Below are positions 51,319 through 60,508 of a stretch of DNA of 64,000 nt, piece after piece. The DNA is from Tetrapisispora phaffii CBS 4417 (Eukaryota > Ascomycota > Saccharomycetes > Saccharomycetales > Saccharomycetaceae): the NCBI RefSeq assembly GCF_000236905.1, contig NC_016521.1:682001-746000 (forward strand). Direction: 5' to 3'. Position numbers and translations under genes: made by a program. How positions within the stretch are numbered: the stretch's first letter is position 1; the number at the start of each line of letters is the position of its first letter. Under the pieces are notes generated by a model that saw nothing but the letters and a program-made list of their open reading frames with translations, was not told the DNA's origin and did not search any database.

Positions 51319-51479
51319 AGGATATTAAACCAGAAGACTTTACACACAATAATAAACCTTTACAAAACAATGAAACAATAGTAAACATTTAAAATATTGA
51401 CGTTCTAAAAATCTTATTTATTGAGAATCATCTGTTTTCACCTCTTTTTAAAATAAAAAAAAATAAAAATAGAATAACG

Positions 51480-51509
51480 GTGAATATTATCATAGTGAAT
51501 ATTATCATA
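51480..51509 (+). repeat. 15-base unit repeated twice in tandem
   Basis: GTGAATATTATCATA occurs at 51480-51494 and again, identical, at 51495-51509. Confidence 0.95.
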
Positions 51510-51750
51510 TATTCAATTTCATATATAATTTATTTTACATATTAATATGTATTATGGTCACTTAATCACCTTCTAACAGTATAAATCAAATAGCTAATAA
51601 CATTAACTTTCCATTTTCCTGGTTTCATAAAACTGAAATAATCCTTTCATTTGAGATTATCAACCTCTCGATCAATTCTCGATCTGTAATCATTTTTAAC
51701 TGATATTTTATTCTCATTTAATTATTAATTTTAATCTTCTCAGCTCGGTT

Positions 51751-51756
51751 CACGTG
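51751..51756. promoter_or_regulatory. CACGTG (Pho4-type) site of PHO86
   Basis: TTCACGTGTGAG, about 270 bases upstream of the PHO86 ATG. CACGTG is the high-affinity Pho4 core, and PHO86 of S. cerevisiae is induced by phosphate starvation through Pho4. The site is seen; its function is inferred. Confidence 0.6.
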
Positions 51757-52024
51757 TGAGACCGTATGCTACAATTTTAGTTCGCAGAATTAAAATTAGC
51801 GGAAAGGGTCATTGGCCGATATTATTACTTAATAACATATTTCACTTGATCTTTACCACATATGTTGTCTCTATATAAAACGATTGAAAGTTTTATTCAT
51901 TTTTAATTTTATATGTTCTTGTGAATTTATTGCATATTTCATGTTAAATTAGTTCTTATTAAAAAAAATCTAAAAGGGGATAACAGTATAGATTACACTT
52001 CAATATAAACCAACTTAATACACT

Positions 52025-52927
52025 ATGCCACCTAAACATAGTTTGCGCATTCCTCAAATCGATGCTTCATTGGATAAGCCATTGAATGTTGATGCTCCAC
52101 CGACCATATATGGTACTACTTTGAAACCCGAGTTTGCCACTGCTGCTATTAATTTGGCTATTGATTTCATTAAACGAAGCCAATCTATTGCTAACCAATA
52201 TTTATTATTTCATCCATTGACTTTATTTACCATCTCATTATTTTTAGTCACTTACTGGGCAATTAACTTGGTATTTCCAACAAATATAACTGCTACTTCT
52301 GTTAGTGGCTATCTATATCAATTTGCAGTAGTTAACAAGCATGCATTAGGTTCAGGTCTGTTATTCACTGTCATTTTAACTTCATTCGTTTTCACTTTAC
52401 TTTCAAGAGTAACTGATACTTATTTCAAGAGTAAAATCAATGAGATCACAGAAGCCAATGGTGAAACTGTTTTTGGTGTTAATTTAAAGAATTTAATTGT
52501 CAAGGATTCTGAAGAAGGGAAATCAAAACAATTACAAAACACTCATATTGTCGTCTACAGAGAAACACCTATTGCATTAGTCACAGTGAGTGAAAATAAA
52601 GCATTATCCTCTCCAGAATCGCTGGTCATTGCTATTTCTTCTATTGGTTGTCGTAAAGTCTACACCAAAAGTGGTATCTTGGAAGATCTACTTGACTGGA
52701 CAATGATCAGAACAAGATCAATTGCCAAAGAAGGAAATTATGGAAATTCTATGAAGATTTTATACGCTGTGTATTCTTTCGACAAGGACACAAAACAAGT
52801 CTTAAAGTCTAAGGGTTTCAAATTAATTCAGGCTGTAAAAGTTCAAGATAATAGAATTTTAGGAGGGCTTTTCGGTTTAAAGACTGAATTATGGGGTGTC
52901 CAATTCAGAATTGAACAAGATAAATAA
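52025..52927 (+). CDS. PHO86: ER protein Pho86, exit chaperone for the Pho84 phosphate transporter
   Basis: Pho86 is an ER-resident membrane protein needed to package the phosphate transporter Pho84 into COPII vesicles. Length is 300 aa (S. cerevisiae 311). Two hydrophobic spans lie close together, about residues 68-88 (LTLFTISLFLVTYWAINLVF) and 111-132 (GSGLLFTVILTSFVFTLL), followed by a soluble, GNAT-like C-terminal domain. Placed at YJL117W with the same direction, before the SUN gene (NCA3 is YJL116C). A Pho4-type CACGTG lies in its promoter. Confidence 0.85.
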   Translation: MPPKHSLRIPQIDASLDKPLNVDAPPTIYGTTLKPEFATAAINLAIDFIKRSQSIANQYLLFHPLTLFTISLFLVTYWAINLVFPTNITATSVSGYLYQFAVVNKHALGSGLLFTVILTSFVFTLLSRVTDTYFKSKINEITEANGETVFGVNLKNLIVKDSEEGKSKQLQNTHIVVYRETPIALVTVSENKALSSPESLVIAISSIGCRKVYTKSGILEDLLDWTMIRTRSIAKEGNYGNSMKILYAVYSFDKDTKQVLKSKGFKLIQAVKVQDNRILGGLFGLKTELWGVQFRIEQDK

Positions 52928-53077
52928 TTTGATAAACATAATATTTGTATTTTGAAATAGTAATAATGATAATATTATATTCCTATGATATATAAAAAAT
53001 AAATGCAGAATAATGAATTCTAATGGAATGAATTTGATGGTTGCTTATTTTTCAATGAGCTTATACATGATTTTGTA

Positions 53078-54520
53078 TTATTTATATAGTGGTAAACCAG
53101 TACCATGATTTCCATATATCTTTTTTCTATGCTTTAAAATAACTCTGGCATAAACAGAAATGAAATATAATGCAATGATCATAATGGTAAAGAATGCGAT
53201 TTTAAGAATTAATATTATAGAAGCTTTAATCATCCCTGATTCATTTGTGTTATTTGAATTATGGTAAGTATTTTTCATCTTGTTTTCCTTGTCATGGGCA
53301 TTTAGATATGGTTGAGACTTTCGCATTTGCAATTTTATAAAATCATCTTTCTCTATTTCAATTCTTTCACCAAATTCTTGGCTCAAAAATAATTGAATCT
53401 CTTTTGCAAAGTCGAAAGATGTTTCTTCGTCTGATTCTTGTTTATTCAAATCATCTCTATAATGGAATTCATTTGTTTCTATATTCAAGATTTCGATATT
53501 GGAGGATGGTTTATTTTTCGTTAGAGCGCTGACACCAATGTATCTTTCTTGAGTCTTTGGATTCTTAGGTAAATATATTGGATGATTGGTTTGGAATAAT
53601 TCTATCCAAAATTTGCCTTCGTTTGGATATCTGATATCAACTTTTAAAAAGCTGATACTTTCTAAATATATTAATCTTAACTCCACTAATGTTCCATCCA
53701 TTATCGAGTTTTTCAATTTGATATGTTTCTGTGTATTTTTATTAAGCCATACAATGTTATCACTGTCACCATCGTGCTCTAAATCATATTTATGATGAGA
53801 AGGATTAGTTAGGACGAATGCATCAAAAAATGGTGCTGCATATTTTTCATCGGATGCTTGATCAGAATGCATATCTATAACCAATGCCAGACCTGGTAAA
53901 TTGCTAGGAAATCCCATTAACTCGTGATTATTTGATATGATACCGTTAGTATTTAATTCGTATTGTTTTTTGGAGTATGAAGAGTGTAAATTTGCCTTAA
54001 TAAACCCATTTTCTGGTGATATCATAAATACTAACCCTTCATTATAGTTATTTTCAGCTCTTTTCGATTTATAATTATGTTTCTTACTATTAACGTTATT
54101 AGTTGATTTCAATCTAAAGCTTAATATTGTTTCAAAATCGTTAATCTTATTATCCCCAATACTATTTGACATTATCGAACCGTATGAGTTAGGAATATCG
54201 TTGTTCGACAACCGTATGTAGTTTGCATTTCTAATTTCTGTATTACCAGCTATATGCCAGTAATTATTGATTTTATCAAGAAAGGGAATTGAAAGACTTG
54301 CATCTGGATTATTAACTCTCACTATCGATGACTTCCTTTGATTATTTTTTAAGTTAAAATCGGTATTGTAATTGTCCTTAGTTAAATCTTCATTATAAGA
54401 TCTATAACCTGATATTGATCTTGCTTCTAGTGGATTTAAGTGACGAGTAATTAGTTGGAAGATCAAAAAAATTGATGCTATGCCAATGAACTGTACAAAT
54501 TTATTTTTAGCACCTTGCAT
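53078..54520 (-). CDS. UIP5: L-type-lectin-like membrane protein Uip5
   Basis: S. cerevisiae Uip5 (YKR044W, 443 aa) interacts with Ulp1 and is associated with the ER and nuclear envelope. Length is 480 aa here. The N-terminal hydrophobic segment (FVQFIGIASIFLIFQLITR, about 8-26) is a signal anchor or signal peptide. A lumenal domain (about 75-350) resembles a legume-type lectin fold: YWHIAGNTEIRNANYIRLSN, ETILSFRLK, GLALVIDMHSD. The C-terminal span (ASIILILKIAFFTIMIIALYFISVYA) is followed by a short basic cytosolic tail. It neighbours SHB17, divergently, as in YKR044W-YKR043C. The function is not established. Confidence 0.85.
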   Translation of the reverse strand: MQGAKNKFVQFIGIASIFLIFQLITRHLNPLEARSISGYRSYNEDLTKDNYNTDFNLKNNQRKSSIVRVNNPDASLSIPFLDKINNYWHIAGNTEIRNANYIRLSNNDIPNSYGSIMSNSIGDNKINDFETILSFRLKSTNNVNSKKHNYKSKRAENNYNEGLVFMISPENGFIKANLHSSYSKKQYELNTNGIISNNHELMGFPSNLPGLALVIDMHSDQASDEKYAAPFFDAFVLTNPSHHKYDLEHDGDSDNIVWLNKNTQKHIKLKNSIMDGTLVELRLIYLESISFLKVDIRYPNEGKFWIELFQTNHPIYLPKNPKTQERYIGVSALTKNKPSSNIEILNIETNEFHYRDDLNKQESDEETSFDFAKEIQLFLSQEFGERIEIEKDDFIKLQMRKSQPYLNAHDKENKMKNTYHNSNNTNESGMIKASIILILKIAFFTIMIIALYFISVYARVILKHRKKIYGNHGTGLPLYK

Positions 54521-55776
54521 TACTTCCTCTATCCATATATCACCAGTTTATTCTAACCTTGACAAGCACCAGAAAGATAATTGATTCTATGAAGCAGTAG
54601 AGTTGATTTATATGTAATTGATATTTCTATATGCATGTATACATGTAAGTTGGTTATGACAAGAACAAATTTGAAAGCCAAGTATTTTATAGATATATTT
54701 TATAGATACAAATTGAAATATTAGTACGTCAGGAAATAGGATCCTCTAATGACATTTAGCTCTCTCTGGAGCTACATGCAGCTCCTCCAGAAGCACTTAA
54801 ACTCAGGTCATCTAATGGTGTTCTTACTATACATTGAGGTTCATTTATTACAGTGTAGCAACACCATATCTTACAATTCAGATGATCTTGAAATAACTAC
54901 TATAAAAGGAAATAATCTCGAACTGGGCAAAGAATTTGATATTTGTTGCAAAATATGCTTACAGTTTCGCGTCAGATATTTGAAAAAGGGACTGCGCATG
55001 TAAGAAACAGTTTCGTACCCCAAACCACCTATCAAGTAAAGACGTCTAAGAGATGATTTTAAGAGTTACAGTAAGATTCATACACATCTATATATAAGAC
55101 TTAATTATTGTTGTTTTTCATTGACGAAAAATGAAAATATCTGTGTTGTTTGTAATAGTAGACCCTGCACTGTGGGCAACATAACATGCTTGTGATTTGA
55201 AAACCCATTCATTGTATAAACTTGCCCAGATAACTCCGCTTGGAACTGAGAGAGATTCATGTCTTACCAGGTGTTACTCTAAATATACAGAAAACGTAAT
55301 CCACCATTTCAAAAGAGTATTCCCTGGTGTCGGCGACACATAAAACATGATTACTATCAATATCATTTATTAGCTCTTTTTCCATAATTTCTCATTCCCT
55401 CCTTTGTATGCCAACACTAGTTCGTATCATCTAAAGTTATTTCTTTTTGAAAGAACGGAGCTAGGCGATTACCACCTAGCCATCTCTCTTTATGCGGTGA
55501 AAACGTTTCGAAAGTTTAAAAGTTGCAAAAACATATCGATGAAAGAATAAATTACAGGCTGACGTACAGTCTACATCGAACGAATGAGCATTGAAATTTA
55601 TCGATTTATAGATTTATATATAAAGTGTAAATTACATTTGGCAACTGGAAACATTGGATTCAAGTTCCAAGAATTAGCAAGAAGACATTCACTAAAAAAA
55701 GACTGAGATACGTCTTTAATTTCAATTAATTTCTTTTCTACTGATATTCGCAAACAAATATAGCAATTGATATAAT
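54521..55776. other. Intergenic region UIP5-SHB17
   Basis: About 1.25 kb, a divergent promoter region. It contains a small inverted repeat GCTAGG/CCTAGC (55460-55480) and a GGAGCT/AGCTCC pair near 54770-54787. The 84-codon open frame at 54749-55003 (containing TISYNSDDLEITTIKGNNLELGK) has no match I know and is left as non-gene. Confidence 0.5.
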
Positions 55777-56583
55777 ATGGCTCCAACTCCAAGATTAGTA
55801 GCTATTAGACATGGTCAAACTGAATGGTCGAAGAGTGGCCAATACACAGGTTCAACTGACTTACCGTTAACTGAAGATGGTGTTGAAGAAATGAGAACAG
55901 CTGGTTTATCTATTTTCCAAAAAAATAATTTGATTTCACCAGAACGTGTCACTTATATAGTCGTTTCTCCAAGAACAAGAGCTCAACAGACAATGAATTT
56001 GATGTTGGAAAGTGTTCCAGAGGAAAGGAAGAAGCACATTAAAGTTATTGTCGATGAAGATGTTAGAGAATGGGAATACGGTGATTATGAAGGTAGACTA
56101 ACTTCTGAAATTATTGAATTGAGAAAATCTAGAGGTTTAGATAAAGAAAGACCTTGGTTGATTTGGAGAGATGGTTGTGAAAACGGTGAATCATCCGAAC
56201 AATTTGGATTCAGATTATCTAGAGCCATTCAGAGAATTCGTCAATTGCATAAGATCAGTCATGAAAAAAATGAGGCTGCTGATATTTTATTATTTGCACA
56301 CGGTCACTCCATTCGTTATCTATCCGCACTATGGTTTGGTCTAGGTGTTGAAAAAGAATGTTCAGAAGAGCAAAAGAAGGAAGTTGTCCATCGTTATGAC
56401 AACAACGGTGAATTAATCCCAGACGTTCATATGGAAACTTACTCACATATGGTATCCAATCCAAACTTCTTATTATGTCCAGGTGGCATGGTAGTCTTGG
56501 GCTATAGTCATGGTTGTCTAGATGAACCAGCTTTGGAGTTATCTGGTGCTTTTATTCCACAAAATTCTATCTGTTTAACATAA
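55777..56583 (+). CDS. SHB17: Sedoheptulose-1,7-bisphosphatase
   Basis: Hydrolyses sedoheptulose-1,7-bisphosphate to sedoheptulose-7-phosphate, making ribose from triose phosphates independent of oxidative NADPH production. It belongs to the histidine-phosphatase (phosphoglycerate-mutase-like) family. The catalytic motif RHGQTEWSKSGQYTG is at about residue 11, followed by SPRTRAQQT, the proton-donor Glu context VREWEYGDYEG, WRDGCENGE and FAHGHSIRYLSA with the second His. Length is 268 aa (S. cerevisiae Shb17, YKR043C, 271). It is convergent with the SUN gene. Confidence 0.96.
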   Translation: MAPTPRLVAIRHGQTEWSKSGQYTGSTDLPLTEDGVEEMRTAGLSIFQKNNLISPERVTYIVVSPRTRAQQTMNLMLESVPEERKKHIKVIVDEDVREWEYGDYEGRLTSEIIELRKSRGLDKERPWLIWRDGCENGESSEQFGFRLSRAIQRIRQLHKISHEKNEAADILLFAHGHSIRYLSALWFGLGVEKECSEEQKKEVVHRYDNNGELIPDVHMETYSHMVSNPNFLLCPGGMVVLGYSHGCLDEPALELSGAFIPQNSICLT

Positions 56584-57197
56584 CTGAATACCATAGTTCT
56601 GAATTTATAATTTGTAATTTGTAATCTTTAAATAATTTAATTCGAAGAGATATACCGATAAAAGAAAGGATATCTCATTACAAATTATGGTAATTATTTA
56701 GTAAGAAGATATTGAATATTGTAACGATTTTTAATAACTGTTTTTTTAATAGTACATAAAATTATATAAATATAAGAATTCTTACCTTTTTTTAGCTGAA
56801 ATATTGAGTGTAAGCCAATGGTAAAAGTATATTATATGGAACATCTTTTAAATATGTTAAAACATAGATATATTTTTGAAAGTTAAACATGAATTTGTAA
56901 AACATATAGAGGGGTTCGTAAAAAATTCTAATTTCATAGTTTGCGTTTTAGGCAATGCCTAAATATGAAATTAGCAATTTAAATGGATGGATATCATTTT
57001 AGAAAAACTTGTGGATGCTAGGGTATAATAGTCACAATTAACTAATAATTGTTTTAAAAATGGGAAATAAGGTATAATAATACTATTATCACGACTTTAA
57101 TGGCAGCTTAAATGTCGGATAATAAAGAAGAACAAAGTGTCTATGATAGCTAAGTGTTAATAAATGCTAATAATTAGAATGGAGCAACCTCTTAAAA
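56584..57197. other. Intergenic region SHB17-SUN gene (convergent)
   Basis: A 3' flank for both convergent genes. It contains a two-part hairpin at 56928-56974. No gene. Confidence 0.6.
56928..56974. repeat. Bipartite inverted repeat / hairpin
   Basis: Outer arms CTAATTTCATA (56928-56938) and TATGAAATTAG (56964-56974) are perfect complements. Inside, TTTAGGCA (56947-56954) and TGCCTAAA (56956-56963) are perfect complements around a single base. An eight-base bulge (56939-56946) sits on the left side only. The structure lies about 345 bases past SHB17 and 225 past the SUN gene. Confidence 0.85.
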
Positions 57198-58322
57198 CTA
57201 ATAGAAAACGAATTCAGCGGAACCGCTGGTGACAGAAACGGTACAACCATCAGTAGAACCACCGGTGTAAACACCGTTTTCGTACTTACAGTCACCATTA
57301 ACGGTGGAACCGTCCGTAGCAACGATTTTAAGGTTAAAGTTTGGAGTTTCGCTGTTGTTTGGGTTTGGGATTATGGATAAGTAAGTAATACCGTCAGTGT
57401 AACCAGCACCTAAGACAACTGGAGCCCAGTTACCGACACCAGAACCTTCACTACCCCAGATACAACCGTCTTCGACAGAGACACCAGCGTTGTTGACGTA
57501 GTATTGAGTGGAGGTCTTCTTACCTTGCCAGGTGTAGTATGAGTCTTGGTTGACGACAGAAATAGGTTTAGAAGAGCCAGCACCGACTAGAGTTGGGATG
57601 TCCATGTTTTCAGAACCTGGGTAGTCAGTTCTACATAGAGAAATAGACTCAGAAGATAATTGGTTTACAGCAGAAGCAGATTGTTGTCCCCATTCACATA
57701 AGTAGTCTGTGTCGGTGTTGGATCTGTATAGATAACCATCCTTGCAGTACAGACCACCGATGGAGGCACCATTACTTGGTTGTTCTGATGGCCATTGAGT
57801 CTTGGACATACCAGCTTGACAAGCGTACGAACAGTAGAAACCATCGGTACATTCGCTACTGGTATCACCATTAGAGTTTAAGATTGAAGTCCAACCGTTC
57901 ATACCAATCCAACTTACTGGAATGACACCTTGACCAGATGGGAAATCTGAACATTTGATGGTACCATCGACGAATTTTTTGGATGGAGCAGAAAAATCAG
58001 ACAAGTCACCATCAATAGAAGAAGATGAGGATGAAGATGAAGAGGATCCAGAAGTGGAAACAGCGGCGACGGCAGTTGTAGCGGTAGTGGCAGAAACAAC
58101 GACATTCTGAACAACATTAGAATTACCAACTAGAGTAGTGGTAGCCTTTAGTTGCCCTAAATTATTGATGACATTACCATTAACATCGACGACTTCGGTG
58201 ATAGTGACGATATCTCTTTTATCTTGTTTACCATGTTCATGTTTACCATGATTATGAGCAGGAGCGGCGTTAGTACTGGCGGCTAAAATGGACGCGGATA
58301 AAATAAGTTTTGAAAATTGCAT
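57198..58322 (-). CDS. UTH1: SUN-family secreted wall protein (UTH1/NCA3)
   Basis: A secreted cell-wall protein of the SUN (Sim1-Uth1-Nca3-Sun4) family, linked to septation, wall remodelling and mitochondrial quality control. Length is 374 aa (Uth1 365, Nca3 337). Signal peptide at about 1-20 (ending TNAAP), a Lys-Arg Kex2 site at 35-36, a Ser-rich linker (about 95-105), and the SUN domain from about 120, with the Cys-rich [40 protein letters not shown] and YLCEWGQ segments. Codon use is strongly biased, as in a highly expressed gene. Synteny fits both duplicates (UTH1 next to SHB17, NCA3 next to PHO86), and here one gene has both neighbours. Confidence 0.93.
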   Translation of the reverse strand: MQFSKLILSASILAASTNAAPAHNHGKHEHGKQDKRDIVTITEVVDVNGNVINNLGQLKATTTLVGNSNVVQNVVVSATTATTAVAAVSTSGSSSSSSSSSSIDGDLSDFSAPSKKFVDGTIKCSDFPSGQGVIPVSWIGMNGWTSILNSNGDTSSECTDGFYCSYACQAGMSKTQWPSEQPSNGASIGGLYCKDGYLYRSNTDTDYLCEWGQQSASAVNQLSSESISLCRTDYPGSENMDIPTLVGAGSSKPISVVNQDSYYTWQGKKTSTQYYVNNAGVSVEDGCIWGSEGSGVGNWAPVVLGAGYTDGITYLSIIPNPNNSETPNFNLKIVATDGSTVNGDCKYENGVYTGGSTDGCTVSVTSGSAEFVFY

Positions 58323-59177
58323 TTTTTAATTTTTAAAATTGGAATGAGCGGTGGCGGTTAAAATTTAAAATAATGTAAAAGAATGAAATTGATTAAAATA
58401 AAAAGTGATAGTAATTAACTTATAAAATGAATGTAATTGAATTAGTGAAATAAACAGCTCCCGTCGAGAATTGTTTGATTTTGAAAAATGAAAGGATTGA
58501 TATAATATACTTTGTTTGAACTTTTTAGATTGACTTTCTAGGTTGGAAACAAAAATTAAGAAAGGACTAATGTTAATGTAAGAAATAAAACTAGTAATAA
58601 TAGTAATAAGATAAAGAGAGAGAGAAAGTGTATTTGACATAATTGATCCAAGATTGCTCTTCTTATATATCAAAAATATACAAGTATAATTTATTAGATC
58701 AACTTCATGTAAATCTACTAGATGTTTTCGAGATTCTCGAGGTTCTTGATGTTCTAGATGAAGCTGATCAACAAAAAAAGGCATCACCGTTTCTTTTCTT
58801 TTTCAATATAACCCTTTTCAGTTAATTGAATATAGGCATTGATGATGAATAAAAGCTGTTAATAATGCTAAACTGTTGAACTATAAAAACAATCTGTACA
58901 GTGAAGAACAGTAGGAAAAAAGCGCTGATGACTATTGCATCGCAAAAAGACAGTAGTCAAAAACAGTTCAGACACTTAACGTTGATGTAAGAGATGTGTT
59001 TTAAATAACGAGACACGACACTAAAGTTTTAGTGTTGAATCGAACTCATTCTATTTTTTTGTATTCTTAGCTGACAGGTTCCAAGGTAGTTAAGTCGTAT
59101 TGCATAGATGACCAGAGGAAGGTCCTCACACCAGTCCCCCATAATAAATGAATGTTTGTATTACACACACTGCAGGA

Positions 59178-59211
59178 AGAACTGCAGTGAGGTTATTTAG
59201 CCTGCAGTTCT
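59178..59211. repeat. Perfect 10-bp inverted repeat
   Basis: AGAACTGCAG (59178-59187) and CTGCAGTTCT (59202-59211) with a 14-base loop. A third CTGCAG is at 59170-59175. Confidence 0.85.
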
Positions 59212-60130
59212 TTGTGTGTTTTTATAAAGACTGCTCATCGCATTATATTATAATATGAAAGAACGCCAATGATTGGCTCGTATGCTTTGAAACATGAAAG
59301 TGATCATCATTTTCCAAATGACGAATCTTCGTACGATTTAACCATTAAGATTACTGCTTCTAAACAACTAAGTGGTAATCCATTTCGGTATTAATACTTC
59401 TGGATTTGCGTTAAGAGTAAAACCTCTTTTCCGTGTACACGCTGGTTACGGTGCTTGTAAATTTCTGAACCTGAAATAATTTTATACTCGTCACACAGTT
59501 GGAGGCCTTCTCTGCAGACTGCTCTCTGTTAGGCTAAGATGCAAGGATGGATAAGAAAAGAAAAAAAGAAATGCTATTAAGTTGTTGTTTTTGTCTTACT
59601 ATATCATCGGAACAGATATACTATTCTAGTCGTAAAAGAGTGTTTGTGTTCAATATTAAGTTAAAACAATTTAGAAACCAATTACAAACAGTCTAGAGAC
59701 AGAAATCGAGAAATTTTTTTTTAATATTAGACTATTAGTGGTAGAACTCTGTGTTATAAATAACGATAATAATTTCTAGGGTCACATAACAGTATATAAA
59801 TTTCTAACTCTTCTCTTCCTTCCTGCAAGAACCCAAGCAAAGAAGAAATGGAAACTTTAAAAACCAAAGTAAAAATTACTTATGCAAGGGTGTTATTGTA
59901 CTCAACAGTGAGAATGGCATAAAATAAGAATGTGTGTCGTAGCTAACAGAGGTAATTATTTACCCTTTTAGGATAACAGAAGACATCCTTTATAAGTGGC
60001 TTATACGGTGTCCGACAAAAGGTTAAGGTGGCAAATATTTAGATTAGATGACGCTCTGAAGAGATGTGACGGAGACTATTTTTAAAACGGATTTAAAAAA
60101 AATAAAAGACGTGCTCAGGACAATTCTTAG

Positions 60131-60149
60131 ATATATATATATATATATA
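60131..60149. repeat. (TA)n microsatellite
   Basis: A plain TA run in the spacer, followed by a short CACA. Confidence 0.85.
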
Positions 60150-60415
60150 CACATCAACTTCGCCGCGTGTGTTTGTTTGTCAAACCAGAATAAGAACTGC
60201 GGTCTAGAATAGCAATTAAGTTAACTGCACATGACTATTTAGAGGTTGGATTCAAAATTCAATTTAAGAAGAACCAGTGCAAGAGATCTTGTTATTCTCT
60301 GGCCAGATGCCGGGATTAATTCTATATCTATAAAGTTAAGTTGAAATGATTGTAGTAAAAACTCAATAATACCCTGCTTTGGGACTTTGTTAAAGAGAAT
60401 AAAAAATTTTAATTT

Positions 60416-60508
60416 TTTTGCCGCTTTCCATCAGTTCATAACTTTTCCCTTTTAAGCAAAGTTATGAAATTATAACTTCGCACATCCATCATTTCCATAG
60501 CGGCAAAA
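60416..60508. repeat. Nested inverted repeats
   Basis: Outer arms TTTTGCCGCT (60416-60425) and AGCGGCAAAA (60499-60508); inner arms TTCATAACTT (60435-60444) and AAGTTATGAA (60459-60468). Both are perfect 10-bp pairs. They are about 645-740 bases upstream of the ribulokinase start. Confidence 0.85.

Larger units (their letters stand above)
51319..52024. other. Intergenic region perilipin gene-PHO86
   Basis: Includes the probable frameshifted tail of the previous gene up to 51392, a 15-base tandem duplication at 51480-51509 and a CACGTG site at 51751-51756 in the PHO86 promoter. Confidence 0.6.

Noticed and set aside
54749..55003. 84-codon open frame between UIP5 and SHB17
   Set aside because: No similarity I recognise and no gene expected here in the same orientation. 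It cannot be excluded fully.
58365..58787. 140-codon minus-strand open frame upstream of the SUN gene
   Set aside because: Composition is that of AT-rich promoter DNA (Ile, Ser, Phe, Leu runs), it has no domain, and it overlaps the SUN promoter and leader and a hairpin.
59000..59060. GAATCGAACTC, possible tRNA B-box on the minus strand
   Set aside because: No acceptor, D or anticodon stems could be built, and the nearby CACTAAAGTTTTAGTG palindrome does not fit a tRNA.
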